Shown here: positions 1 through 6,037 of the stretch, piece after piece
How the letters are laid out: the number at the start of each line of letters is the position of its first letter
Position numbering within the stretch: the first letter of the stretch is position 1
DNA from: Flavobacteriaceae bacterium
GTDB taxonomy: Bacteria > Bacteroidota > Bacteroidia > Flavobacteriales > Flavobacteriaceae
Assembly (NCBI GenBank): GCA_016763715.1
Contig: JAESTG010000112.1
Location: 1 to 6,279, forward strand
Direction of reading: 5' to 3'
DNA length: 6,279 bases
Program-made: the position numbers and the translations under genes
Notes under the pieces: generated by a model
The model's database searches: none
What the model saw: only the letters and a program-made list of their open reading frames with translations
What the model was told of the DNA's origin: nothing

Positions 1-1698
1 GGCATTGAAATAGAGGAAACTGAACAAACTGACGAGCAAAAAGAGCAGGCGAGTGAGCGTGAAAGTTTGTATTTGGTAAGTGAGTTTGCCAAAGACTATT
101 TTTACGATACTCTTTTAAACAGTGAGCTGGGAAAAGCCATTGGGAAAACCTATTTCAAAGAGCGCGGTTTTACAGATGAAACAATTCAGAAATTTTCTTT
201 AGGTTATTCTCTAGACCAATGGGATGCTTTTTCCTCTAATGCCTTAAAGAATGGTTATCAGTTGAGTTATCTGGAAAAAACAGGGCTTACCATAGTTAAA
301 GGAGATAAGCAATTTGATCGCTTTAAGGGGCGTGTTATGTTTCCCATTTTAAGTTTAAGTGGTCGAGTATTGGGCTTTGGAGGTCGCATATTAACTAGTG
401 ATAAAAAGGCTGCTAAGTATCTTAATTCTCCAGAGAGCGATATCTACCATAAAAGTAAGGTCCTTTATGGAATTTACCATGCGAAACAGAGTATAGCGAA
501 AGAGGATAACTGCTATCTAGTTGAAGGGTATACTGATGTAATTCAATTTCATCAAAGAGGTATTAAAAATGTTGTTTCCTCTTCGGGGACAGCGTTAACG
601 TCTGAGCAAATTCGTTTAGTGAATAGGCTTACGCAAAATATTACGGTGCTTTTTGATGGAGATGCTGCCGGGCTAAGAGCTTCACTTCGTGGTATTGATC
701 TCATTTTAGAGCAAGGAATGAATGTGCGTATTTGTACGTTCCCAGAAGGAGAGGATCCAGATAGTTTTGCCAAGAATAATTCTCTTGAAGAGCTTGCTCA
801 GTATTTGGAAGAAAACACTCAGGATTTCATCAATTTTAAGGCTTCATTACTTGCAAGCACAGCTAAAAATGATCCTATAAAAAAGGCGGAAACCATTCGG
901 GATATGGTGATGAGTATTTCGAAAATACCTGATGTCATCAAGCGTGAGGTGTACATTAAGGAGTGTTCGCGAATTATGGACATGAGTGAAGAGGTTCTGT
1001 TTAGTACTCTGGCTCAAATTTTTCAGAAGGAAAAAAGAGATTCTTCTAAAAAGACTACTAAGGACACACCTCGACACATGGAAGTGATTTCCGAGGAAAA
1101 GCAAGTTGTCAAGAAGGTAGATATACAATTTGAATTGGAGCGAAAAATCATTGAATTGCTATTGCTTTATGGAAATGAAGAGGAAGAGTTTGAAGATTTA
1201 ATACTTGAGGCAACCGAAGAAGGGAATATTACCTTTAAGCCAGAAATGGTTACTTCTAAAGTATTCGAAAAGGTTTATCTCGATTTGCAGGAAGATGAAA
1301 TAGAGTTTGCAAATGACGAATTTAAAGAGCTTTATTTTGAGATAATCAACACTTTAAATCAAAAACAGGAGCTTAAAGTTGATATTTTTGTGAATCAACT
1401 TCAACCAGATATGGCGGAGGCTATTACCCATATATTAATGGATGATGAAAAATACCAATTGGCACAATGGGATAGAAAAGAGATTTATGTAAAGCAAAAA
1501 GAATCTACTATAGCTCAAGTAGTAAGTGAAACCATATTAAACCTTCGGCGCCATTTAGTCACTCAAAAAATTGATGAGCTAAGTCAGTTAGTTAAAGAGC
1601 AAGATGCTCAAGGACAGGCTAATAGTAATTTGCAGGATATTATAGATTATATTACGTTAAAGAAAGTACTTTCAGAAAAACTCAATCGAGTTCTCTAA
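1..1698 (+). CDS. dnaG: DNA primase DnaG, 5'-truncated by window edge
   Basis: DnaG makes the short RNA primers for lagging-strand DNA synthesis and works with the replicative helicase DnaB. The frame is open from base 1, so 565 residues plus the stop are visible and the true start lies outside the window. Judged against E. coli DnaG, about 90 N-terminal residues are missing, including the CHC2 zinc-binding domain. In fragment numbering, the primase core motif FDRFKGRVMFPI is at 105-116 and KYLNSPES at 139-146. The TOPRIM catalytic acids follow: E175 and D179 in EGYTD, D219 and D221 in DGDAAG, and D252 and D254 in GEDPD. These match the metal-binding acids of E. coli DnaG. The remaining part, from about 260 to the end, is helical and charged and should include the DnaB-interacting C-terminal domain, which is poorly conserved in sequence. 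A TTG at 67 lies inside the protein and is not the start. The stop directly abuts that of the opposing response regulator. Confidence 0.97.
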   Translation, partial: GIEIEETEQTDEQKEQASERESLYLVSEFAKDYFYDTLLNSELGKAIGKTYFKERGFTDETIQKFSLGYSLDQWDAFSSNALKNGYQLSYLEKTGLTIVKGDKQFDRFKGRVMFPILSLSGRVLGFGGRILTSDKKAAKYLNSPESDIYHKSKVLYGIYHAKQSIAKEDNCYLVEGYTDVIQFHQRGIKNVVSSSGTALTSEQIRLVNRLTQNITVLFDGDAAGLRASLRGIDLILEQGMNVRICTFPEGEDPDSFAKNNSLEELAQYLEENTQDFINFKASLLASTAKNDPIKKAETIRDMVMSISKIPDVIKREVYIKECSRIMDMSEEVLFSTLAQIFQKEKRDSSKKTTKDTPRHMEVISEEKQVVKKVDIQFELERKIIELLLLYGNEEEEFEDLILEATEEGNITFKPEMVTSKVFEKVYLDLQEDEIEFANDEFKELYFEIINTLNQKQELKVDIFVNQLQPDMAEAITHILMDDEKYQLAQWDRKEIYVKQKESTIAQVVSETILNLRRHLVTQKIDELSQLVKEQDAQGQANSNLQDIIDYITLKKVLSEKLNRVL

Positions 1699-2331
1699 TT
1701 ACCCAAATTGAAACATTCTTGATTGGTGAATCAAATCTGCAAGATTATCTACCTTTAATTTTTTCAGCAATCTCGTTTTGTAGGTGCTTACTGTCTTTTC
1801 ATTAATGTTTAGTGCGTTGGCGATATCTTTATTTCGCTTACCACTAGAAAGTAAATTAAGTACTTCAATTTCACGAGAGGAAAGTTTCTTATAGCGACTT
1901 ATTGCGCTTGCTTCACCAACATTTCGACTAGTAAACGTAGAAGTTAAATCTTCGTTTAAGAATATACCACCTTTAGAGATTTGTTTTAATGCTTTTAAAA
2001 ATACTTTATTTGAAGCAGTTTTAGGTACATAACCAGCAGCACCAGACTTAATGGAACGTAAGGCATATATTTCCTCAGGATGGGTAGAGAATATTAATAC
2101 TCTAGTTTCTGGAAATTCAGTTTTAATAGTCCTAAGTGCATTGATGCCATTAATTTGAGGCATATCAATCTCCATAATTAGGATGTCGGGGGCGTGTTCT
2201 TTTAAGTTCTTGAATAATTCGTCACCATTGTTGGCTTTACCAACAATGGTATAATTATCATTCTTCTTTAACATACAAGCGACCCCTTTTCTAGTCACGG
2301 GGTGGTGATCTGCAATAACGATTCTTTTCAT
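1699..2331 (-). CDS. NarL/FixJ-family response regulator with atypical receiver
   Basis: This 210-residue protein has a CheY-like receiver (about 1-120), a short linker, and a LuxR/NarL-type DNA-binding HTH (about 147-205, LSSREIEVLNLLSSGK then NKDIANALNINEKTVSTYK). The VSTYKTRLLKKL recognition helix resembles that of the BvgA/EvgA type. It is therefore probably a DNA-binding transcription regulator. The receiver keeps D8, S82 (the CheY T87 position) and K104 in GYVPK. However, the residue four before the conserved MP proline, normally the phosphorylated Asp, is E54 (EIDMP), and the second acid of the usual DD pair is H9 (ADHHP). It may be regulated without phosphorylation, or be permanently active; that is inference. 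No sensor kinase gene is adjacent, so it is an orphan here. The ATG at 2331 gives the normal N-terminus MKRIVIADHHP. A TAnnTTTG site lies about 90 bases upstream. The targets are unknown. Confidence 0.93.
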   Translation of the reverse strand: MKRIVIADHHPVTRKGVACMLKKNDNYTIVGKANNGDELFKNLKEHAPDILIMEIDMPQINGINALRTIKTEFPETRVLIFSTHPEEIYALRSIKSGAAGYVPKTASNKVFLKALKQISKGGIFLNEDLTSTFTSRNVGEASAISRYKKLSSREIEVLNLLSSGKRNKDIANALNINEKTVSTYKTRLLKKLKVDNLADLIHQSRMFQFG

Positions 2332-2417
2332 ACTATAGTCCCTTTCTTTGGGTTTTCACCTAGTAACTGGGGATGGTATTAATGTTGTGAGGTTTTGTAA
2401 TACTTCTACTACAAATC

Positions 2418-2425
2418 CAAAACTA
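2418..2425 (-). promoter_or_regulatory. Candidate -7 promoter element for the response regulator
   Basis: On the minus strand this reads TAGTTTTG, an exact match to the Bacteroidota -7 consensus TAnnTTTG. It would place the transcript start near 2411 and leave an 80-base leader before the response regulator ATG. No convincing -33 TTG is present at the usual spacing; TGC is found 19 bases upstream. It lies in the 160-base gap after nadE, so the regulator could be transcribed on its own as well as by read-through from nadE. Confidence 0.45.
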
Positions 2426-2491
2426 TGACATCTTTTCGCTGTTTGCAGGATTTTTCGTTCAACTGTAAGAAAACTCGTTAAAATCCGAATA

Positions 2492-3280
2492 TTAACGGAG
2501 TTCGGCAGGTATTTCGCATACGGGAATTGGTTTCATTTTGTGCTGGTTAATCCTGTTTAAGCGTGTGTAAAGGTCAAATACCGTTTTTTCGCGTCCAGTA
2601 AAGTTGGACGTAGTCTTTTCTTGTTCTTGCATTTTCATAGCCCATTCCAGTTCGTCATAAGTAGCTCCAATTTGATCTTCATCGGTTCTATCATCACCCC
2701 AAAGCCCATCGGTAGGAGCAGCATCAATAATTTCTTGATTAACTCCAAGCATTCTTGCAATTTCATATACTTCACTTTTCATGAGATCAGCAATTGGACT
2801 TAAGTCTACTCCGCCATCTCCATATTTGGTGTAAAACCCGACGCCAAAATCCTCTACTTTATTGCCAGTTCCAGCTACAAGAAACTTGTTCAGAGCGGCA
2901 AAATAGTATAAGCTGGTCATTCGTAAACGAGCTCTAGTATTGGCTAATGCCATAAACCTTGACTCTTCATTATCAACTGGGGGAAGTACATCTATTAGTC
3001 CATCAAAAACGGAGGTTAATTCTACTTGTTTCATATATACTTGATCGTGATTAGACTTTAGACAATCAATGTGGTTATATGCTCTGTTTACTTGAGAAGG
3101 GGCTTGATGAATGGGCATTTCAAGGCATAGTAGTTTGAGTCCTGTGCGAGCACATAAAGTGGAAGTAACAGCCGAATCTATTCCGCCGCTTATTCCTATA
3201 ACAAAGCCTTCCATTTTAGCATTGATAGCATAATCCTTTAACCAATTTACAATGTGATTTATAACTTTTTCAGTATGCAT
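2492..3280 (-). CDS. nadE: NAD(+) synthetase, ammonia-type
   Basis: NadE catalyses the last step of NAD synthesis in the cytoplasm: nicotinate adenine dinucleotide is adenylylated with ATP and then amidated to NAD+. The 262 residues form a single adenine-nucleotide alpha-hydrolase (ATP pyrophosphatase) domain. The PP-loop SGGIDS is at 31-36. The segment GTGNKVEDFGVGFYTKYGDG (137-156), followed by GVDLSPIADL, matches the conserved GT..K.E...GF.TK.GDGG.D..P region of the family. DGLWGDDRTDED (191-202) is the conserved segment near the C-terminus. There is no N-terminal nitrilase/glutaminase domain, so ammonia is the predicted nitrogen donor; E. coli NadE, of the same type, has 275 residues. The ATG at 3280 follows an A-rich stretch without a Shine-Dalgarno site. 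It is divergent from gldB and in the same direction as the response regulator. No clear terminator was seen after it. Confidence 0.96.
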   Translation of the reverse strand: MHTEKVINHIVNWLKDYAINAKMEGFVIGISGGIDSAVTSTLCARTGLKLLCLEMPIHQAPSQVNRAYNHIDCLKSNHDQVYMKQVELTSVFDGLIDVLPPVDNEESRFMALANTRARLRMTSLYYFAALNKFLVAGTGNKVEDFGVGFYTKYGDGGVDLSPIADLMKSEVYEIARMLGVNQEIIDAAPTDGLWGDDRTDEDQIGATYDELEWAMKMQEQEKTTSNFTGREKTVFDLYTRLNRINQHKMKPIPVCEIPAELR

Positions 3281-3355
3281 ATTTTTTTTAAACTTTTGGA
3301 CAGAGTTAATGCTATGTTTGATGTAGGCTTTATGTTATTTTATAAACTAAAAAGA

Positions 3356-3363
3356 TACCTTTG
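3356..3363 (+). promoter_or_regulatory. Promoter -7 element for gldB-gldC
   Basis: TACCTTTG is an exact match to the Bacteroidota -7 consensus TAnnTTTG and is followed by CA, as is common in flavobacterial promoters. TTA at 3335-3337, 18 bases upstream, is a one-mismatch candidate for the -33 TTG. Transcription would start near 3370 and leave a leader of about 64 bases, very A-rich, before the gldB ATG at 3434. The site lies in the 153-base divergent gap between nadE and gldB. I could not find an equally good site reading toward nadE. Confidence 0.65.
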
Positions 3364-3433
3364 CAGCACAAAAGTAAGTGAAAACTAAAATTAAAAAAAA
3401 GCAATAGCGTTAAAGACCTTATAAAATCATTGT

Positions 3434-4393
3434 ATGAATAAATTTCTTTTGCTTATTCTGGTTGTCATATTGCATGTAGGTTGTACCTCAAAATCTAAAG
3501 TTGAACAGGAAATTACTGAAATTCCAGTCGATTTTGAGTTGGTGCGTTTTGATAAAATATTCGGAAATGCTACTATAAATGATTTGCCAGATTTAAAGAG
3601 TAAATACACTTTGTTTTTTCCTGAACGTTTTGACGATAGTGTGTGGGAACAGCGTATGGTTGATACTCTTCAGTTAAGTTTGAATGAAGAGGTTTTGAAA
3701 GTATCTCCTTCCGAAGAAAATCTAGAAGAAGGCCTACACTCTTTATTTCAACATATCAAATATTATTTTGAAAATTTCGACGTACCAAAAGTATATACAA
3801 CCACTTCAGACGTAGATTATAGAAACAAGGTGATTGTAGCGGATAGCCTTCTTATTATTGAATTAGATACCTATCTAGGCAGCGAACATTATTTTTATAC
3901 TGATATTTCTAGATTTATAACAAAAACTATGAAGTCGGATATGGTTACTTCTGATGTGGCTACTGCTTATAGTCGAAACTATATTGAAGTACCACGTCAG
4001 CGAACTCTATTGTCGAAGATGGTTTACTTCGGAAAAGAACTTTACTTAAAGGATATTTGGTTGCCAAACGTTAGTGATGCAAACAAAATTGGATATACAG
4101 AAAACGAACTGTTATGGGCACAAGAGAATGAGGCCTATATTTGGAGCTTTTTTATTGAAAAAGAATTACTATTTAGCAGCGATGTAAAACTCCCTGGACG
4201 ATTTATAAATCCAGCTCCTTTCTCTAAATTTAACTTAGAATTAGACAACGAATCACCTGGTATGGTAGGTCGATATATTGGATGGAAAATAGTTCAATCT
4301 TATATGGAAAAGAACGATGTGTCACCATCACAATTAATGACAATACCTGCAGAAGAATTATTTAAAAACTCTAAATACAAACCGAAAAAATGA
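3434..4393 (+). CDS. gldB: Gliding motility lipoprotein GldB
   Basis: GldB is a lipoprotein required for gliding in Flavobacterium johnsoniae, and it also occurs in Bacteroidota that do not visibly glide. The 319 residues begin with a lipoprotein signal: MNK, a hydrophobic core (4-13), then HVGC with C17 as the predicted lipidated cysteine. The mature protein is acidic. It opens with PVDFELVRFDKIF (about 32-44) and then KYTLFFPERFDDSVW, the FPE..DS.W pattern typical of GldB N-terminal regions. No further membrane segment is evident, so it should be a membrane-anchored periplasmic protein. Residues after C17 (TSKSKVEQ) lack an obvious acidic surface-export signal. Histidine at -3 of the lipobox is unusual. 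The identification rests on the sequence pattern together with the 4-base overlap with gldC and the adjacent nadE, an order I know from flavobacteria. The gene alone does not show that this organism glides. Confidence 0.92.
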   Translation: MNKFLLLILVVILHVGCTSKSKVEQEITEIPVDFELVRFDKIFGNATINDLPDLKSKYTLFFPERFDDSVWEQRMVDTLQLSLNEEVLKVSPSEENLEEGLHSLFQHIKYYFENFDVPKVYTTTSDVDYRNKVIVADSLLIIELDTYLGSEHYFYTDISRFITKTMKSDMVTSDVATAYSRNYIEVPRQRTLLSKMVYFGKELYLKDIWLPNVSDANKIGYTENELLWAQENEAYIWSFFIEKELLFSSDVKLPGRFINPAPFSKFNLELDNESPGMVGRYIGWKIVQSYMEKNDVSPSQLMTIPAEELFKNSKYKPKK

Positions 4394-4725
4394 GCGTACA
4401 TACTTCAGAAATAAAAATAAACGTAGGCTTGGATGAGAACAAAGTCCCAGAAAAAATACATTGGTCAGCTCCTGGAGGAGATGTAACTAATCAAGAGGCA
4501 AAAGCCATGTTATTGTCGGTTTGGGATTCAAAAGGGAAAGAGGCGCTTCGCATTGATTTGTGGACTAAGGATATGCCGCTTGATGAGATGAAAGTGTTTT
4601 TTCATCAAACGCTTACAGCCATGGCGGGAACCTTTCAAAGGGCTACCAACGATGAAAAGATGAGTGCTACAATGTTGGATTTTTGCGATTACTTTGCAGA
4701 GAAGCTAGAGCTTGTGAAAAAATAA
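4390..4725 (+). CDS. gldC: Gliding motility protein GldC
   Basis: GldC is a small soluble protein encoded with GldB. In F. johnsoniae its loss reduces rather than abolishes gliding, and its biochemical role is not known. The 111 residues have no signal peptide or membrane segment. The sequence shows the GldC features: an N-terminal strand region (SEIKINVGLDENKVPEKIHW), WSAPGG at about 26-31, the central LRIDLWTKDMPLDEMK at about 53-68, and a helical C-terminus ending in FAEKLELVKK. Its ATG overlaps the gldB stop as ATGA, which indicates one operon and probable translational coupling. A perfect 22-bp palindrome starts 21 bases after the stop. Confidence 0.93.
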   Translation: MSVHTSEIKINVGLDENKVPEKIHWSAPGGDVTNQEAKAMLLSVWDSKGKEALRIDLWTKDMPLDEMKVFFHQTLTAMAGTFQRATNDEKMSATMLDFCDYFAEKLELVKK

Positions 4726-4746
4726 TATTCCTCAGTTTAGTTTTTG

Positions 4747-4768
4747 AAATGTTAGCTAGCTAACATTT
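4747..4768. repeat. Perfect 22-bp palindrome after gldC
   Basis: The sequence is self-complementary over all 22 bases; the left half is AAATGTTAGCT and the right half is its exact reverse complement. It starts 21 bases after the gldC stop. There is no spacer, so as RNA the hairpin would lose its innermost pairs to the loop. The downstream bases are T-rich but not a continuous T-tract, so it is a poor textbook terminator. It could be a binding site for a dimeric protein or a 3'-end stabilising hairpin. The 9-mer TGTTAGCTA inside it recurs at 4910-4918. Confidence 0.85.
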
Positions 4769-4963
4769 ACTCTTCATTTAATTCTTTTATTTTGAGTTAT
4801 CAATAAATAAACGAGTTAAATGGCATCTTACATCCAATAAACGGTGGTTGTTACTGCTCTTAAAACCACTGAAAACACAGTGAGTAAATAGTTGATTGTG
4901 AAATAGTAGTGTTAGCTATTTTCGAAGATTCATAATTGAGGTGATAGTTTGATTACTTCTGAA

Positions 4964-4998
4964 GGGAGCAGGGTGTTAATTACTCTGTTCCCTTTTTT
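4964..4998 (+). terminator. Intrinsic (Rho-independent) terminator
   Basis: GGGAGCAGGGT (4964-4974) pairs with ACTCTGTTCCC (4982-4992) over 11 base pairs, two of them G-U wobbles. The loop is seven bases, GTTAATT, and TTTTTT (4993-4998) follows. Two A residues before the stem can pair with the first T residues. The T-tract is only on the plus-strand side, so it acts on rightward transcription. It ends either the gldB-gldC message or a small RNA in this gap, and isolates the gene at 5044, whose own promoter element comes just after. Confidence 0.9.
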
Positions 4999-5012
4999 AT
5001 TATGAAAATAGG

Positions 5013-5020
5013 TAGCTTTG
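5013..5020 (+). promoter_or_regulatory. Candidate -7 promoter element for the gene at 5044
   Basis: TAGCTTTG matches TAnnTTTG exactly. Transcription would begin near 5027, leaving a leader of under 20 bases before the ATG at 5044. No clear -33 TTG is present; the expected position falls in the T-tract of the upstream terminator. Its place directly after a terminator supports a separate transcription unit. Confidence 0.55.
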
Positions 5021-5043
5021 TGGTTTAAGCTAAATCCTTAATT

Positions 5044-5409
5044 ATGAAACTTATTTTCGTATACAATGCTAATTCAGGGTTTCTAGATAAAATTTTTGAC
5101 AGCGCCCATAAAATTGTAAGCCCGTCGACTTACGATTGCAACTTGTGCGCAATTACCTTTGGTACTTTTACGGAAGACGAACTATGGAAGGCATTTCGGG
5201 AAAATAGCGAAACACCTTTGGAGTTCTATCATAAAGATAAATTTTTGGAGCGCTATAAATATAAACAGCTACCTGTTTATAATTTTCCAATCATATTTTC
5301 AGAAAAGGAAATGGAATTGAAACTTTTTATTTCTTCGGGAGAATTAGATGCTCTAAGCTCATCAGAAGCTTTGATTGAGGAAATTACGAGGCGTTTATCT
5401 CTTCATTAA
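5044..5409 (+). CDS. Conserved-looking hypothetical protein with CxxC motif
   Basis: I cannot assign a function to this 121-residue protein. It has no signal peptide or membrane segment, so it should be cytoplasmic. Visible features are an N-terminal strand and loop MKLIFVYNANSG, a helix (about 14-24), the cysteine pair C32-N-L-C35 in STYDCNLCAITFGTF, an aromatic and charged middle (EFYHKDKFLERYKYK), and a C-terminal part (about 77-120) reading PVYNFPIIF, strand, then a terminal helix. A CxxC plus a later proline-strand-helix end recalls thioredoxin-like folds, but this is a weak resemblance only. The phrase NANSG is not a standard P-loop, so a GTPase label would be unjustified. Start support comes from the ATG following a -7 promoter element with a short leader. 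The gene is real in that it is bounded by promoter and terminator signals, and it overlaps engB tail to tail by 26 bases. Confidence 0.8.
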   Translation: MKLIFVYNANSGFLDKIFDSAHKIVSPSTYDCNLCAITFGTFTEDELWKAFRENSETPLEFYHKDKFLERYKYKQLPVYNFPIIFSEKEMELKLFISSGELDALSSSEALIEEITRRLSLH

Positions 5410-5989
5410 TAGAGGAAATATAAGCCAGTACTTCGTCACGCCCAATGCTCTTGCTAGCTGAAGTTACAAAATGCATGGGCATCTCTTCCCAAGTTTCTAA
5501 CATTTTGAGTTTATAGGCGTCAATATTTCGTTGTATGGCGTTGGGTTTTAGCTTATCGGCTTTGGTGAAGATAATGGTAAATGGAACCTGTTTTTCTCCC
5601 ATCCATTGCATAAATTCCAAATCAACAGGTTGAGGTTCATGACGGCAATCAATCAATACAAAAGCTAAAACTAATTGCTCTCTTTTTTCGAAATATTTGG
5701 TGATGAATTTCTGAAATATTTTTTTAGCACTCTTTGAAACTCGAGCATAACCATAGCCAGGTAAATCTACTAAATACCAATTTTTGTTGATGAGAGAATG
5801 ATTGATAAGCTGTGTTTTCCCTGGTCGTCCAGAAGTTTTTGCCAAACTTTTCCGTTGCATCAACATATTAATCAATGATGATTTCCCAACATTACTTCGT
5901 CCAATAAAAGCGTACTCTGCCAATTGATTGGATGGGCATTTGTCCACATCACTGTTACTTATTACAAATTCTGCTGAAGTAATTTTCAA
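5384..5989 (-). CDS. engB: Ribosome biogenesis GTPase EngB (YihA/YsxC)
   Basis: EngB is a cytoplasmic GTPase needed for late assembly of the 50S ribosomal subunit and is essential in several bacteria. The 201 residues match the usual size. All GTP-binding motifs are visible: G1 GRSNVGKS at 30-37, the G2 threonine T59 within GRPGKTQ, G3 DLPG at 75-78 followed by YGYA, G4 TKAD at 142-145 and G5 SAS at 177-179. The start is the TTG at 5989 (minus strand). It gives MKITSAEFVIS, the N-terminus expected for the family, and there is no ATG or GTG between it and the in-frame TAA upstream; the first internal Met is residue 42. No Shine-Dalgarno site is seen. It lies 48 bases after the hydrolase gene on the same strand without a clear promoter between, so the two may be co-transcribed. 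Confidence 0.97.
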   Translation of the reverse strand: MKITSAEFVISNSDVDKCPSNQLAEYAFIGRSNVGKSSLINMLMQRKSLAKTSGRPGKTQLINHSLINKNWYLVDLPGYGYARVSKSAKKIFQKFITKYFEKREQLVLAFVLIDCRHEPQPVDLEFMQWMGEKQVPFTIIFTKADKLKPNAIQRNIDAYKLKMLETWEEMPMHFVTSASKSIGRDEVLAYISSINEEINAS

Positions 5990-6037
5990 GACGTAGAATG
6001 TTATAGATTGATAAGTTTATTTTGTTGTTAAAAACCC

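Larger units (their letters stand above)
4726..5043. other. Structured 318-base intergenic region, possible small RNA
   Basis: No open frame longer than a few codons looks genuine here on either strand. The region holds a perfect palindrome at 4747-4768. It also holds three small hairpins: 4843-4849 with 4864-4870, 4867-4871 with 4878-4882, and 4901-4906 with 4916-4921. A strong intrinsic terminator follows at 4964-4998, then a -7 promoter element at 5013-5020 for the next gene. The terminator is about 240 bases past gldC, which suits either a long structured gldC 3' UTR or a separate small RNA of roughly 150-200 nt. No exact TAnnTTTG site precedes the terminator; the nearest are TTATTTTG at 4787-4794 and TAGTTTTTG at 4738-4746, each one position off. 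An RNA gene is therefore only a possibility. Confidence 0.4.

Noticed and set aside
67..69. TTG as the start of dnaG
   Set aside because: The frame is open and reads as DnaG sequence (GIEIEETEQ...) back to base 1, and the zinc-binding domain must lie further upstream. The TTG is an internal Leu codon.
2170..2172. Alternative alignment with D56 as the phospho-acceptor
   Set aside because: Spacing to the conserved MP (E-I-D-M-P against D-x-x-M-P) puts the acceptor at E54; D56 is the usual variable acid or Asn two residues later.
2476..2497. CGTTAA...TTAACG inverted repeat at the nadE end as a terminator
   Set aside because: The stem is only 6 bp and AT-rich, with a 10-base loop and no T-tract on the relevant strand.
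2621..2803. Plus-strand open frame inside nadE
   Set aside because: It lies antisense to well-conserved nadE sequence and its translation has no recognisable features; a shadow frame.
3350..3357. TATCTTTT on the minus strand as a nadE promoter
   Set aside because: It lacks the final G of TAnnTTTG, has no -33 partner that I could see, and overlaps the better gldB site. The nadE promoter remains unlocated.
4820..4840. Six-codon ORF (MASYIQ) in the gap after gldC
   Set aside because: Far too short, with no ribosome-binding context or repeated key codons to suggest a leader peptide.
5002..5028. Eight-codon leader peptide (MKIGSFVV) before the gene at 5044
   Set aside because: It spans the -7 promoter element, so most of it would not be transcribed from that promoter, and no attenuator structure follows.
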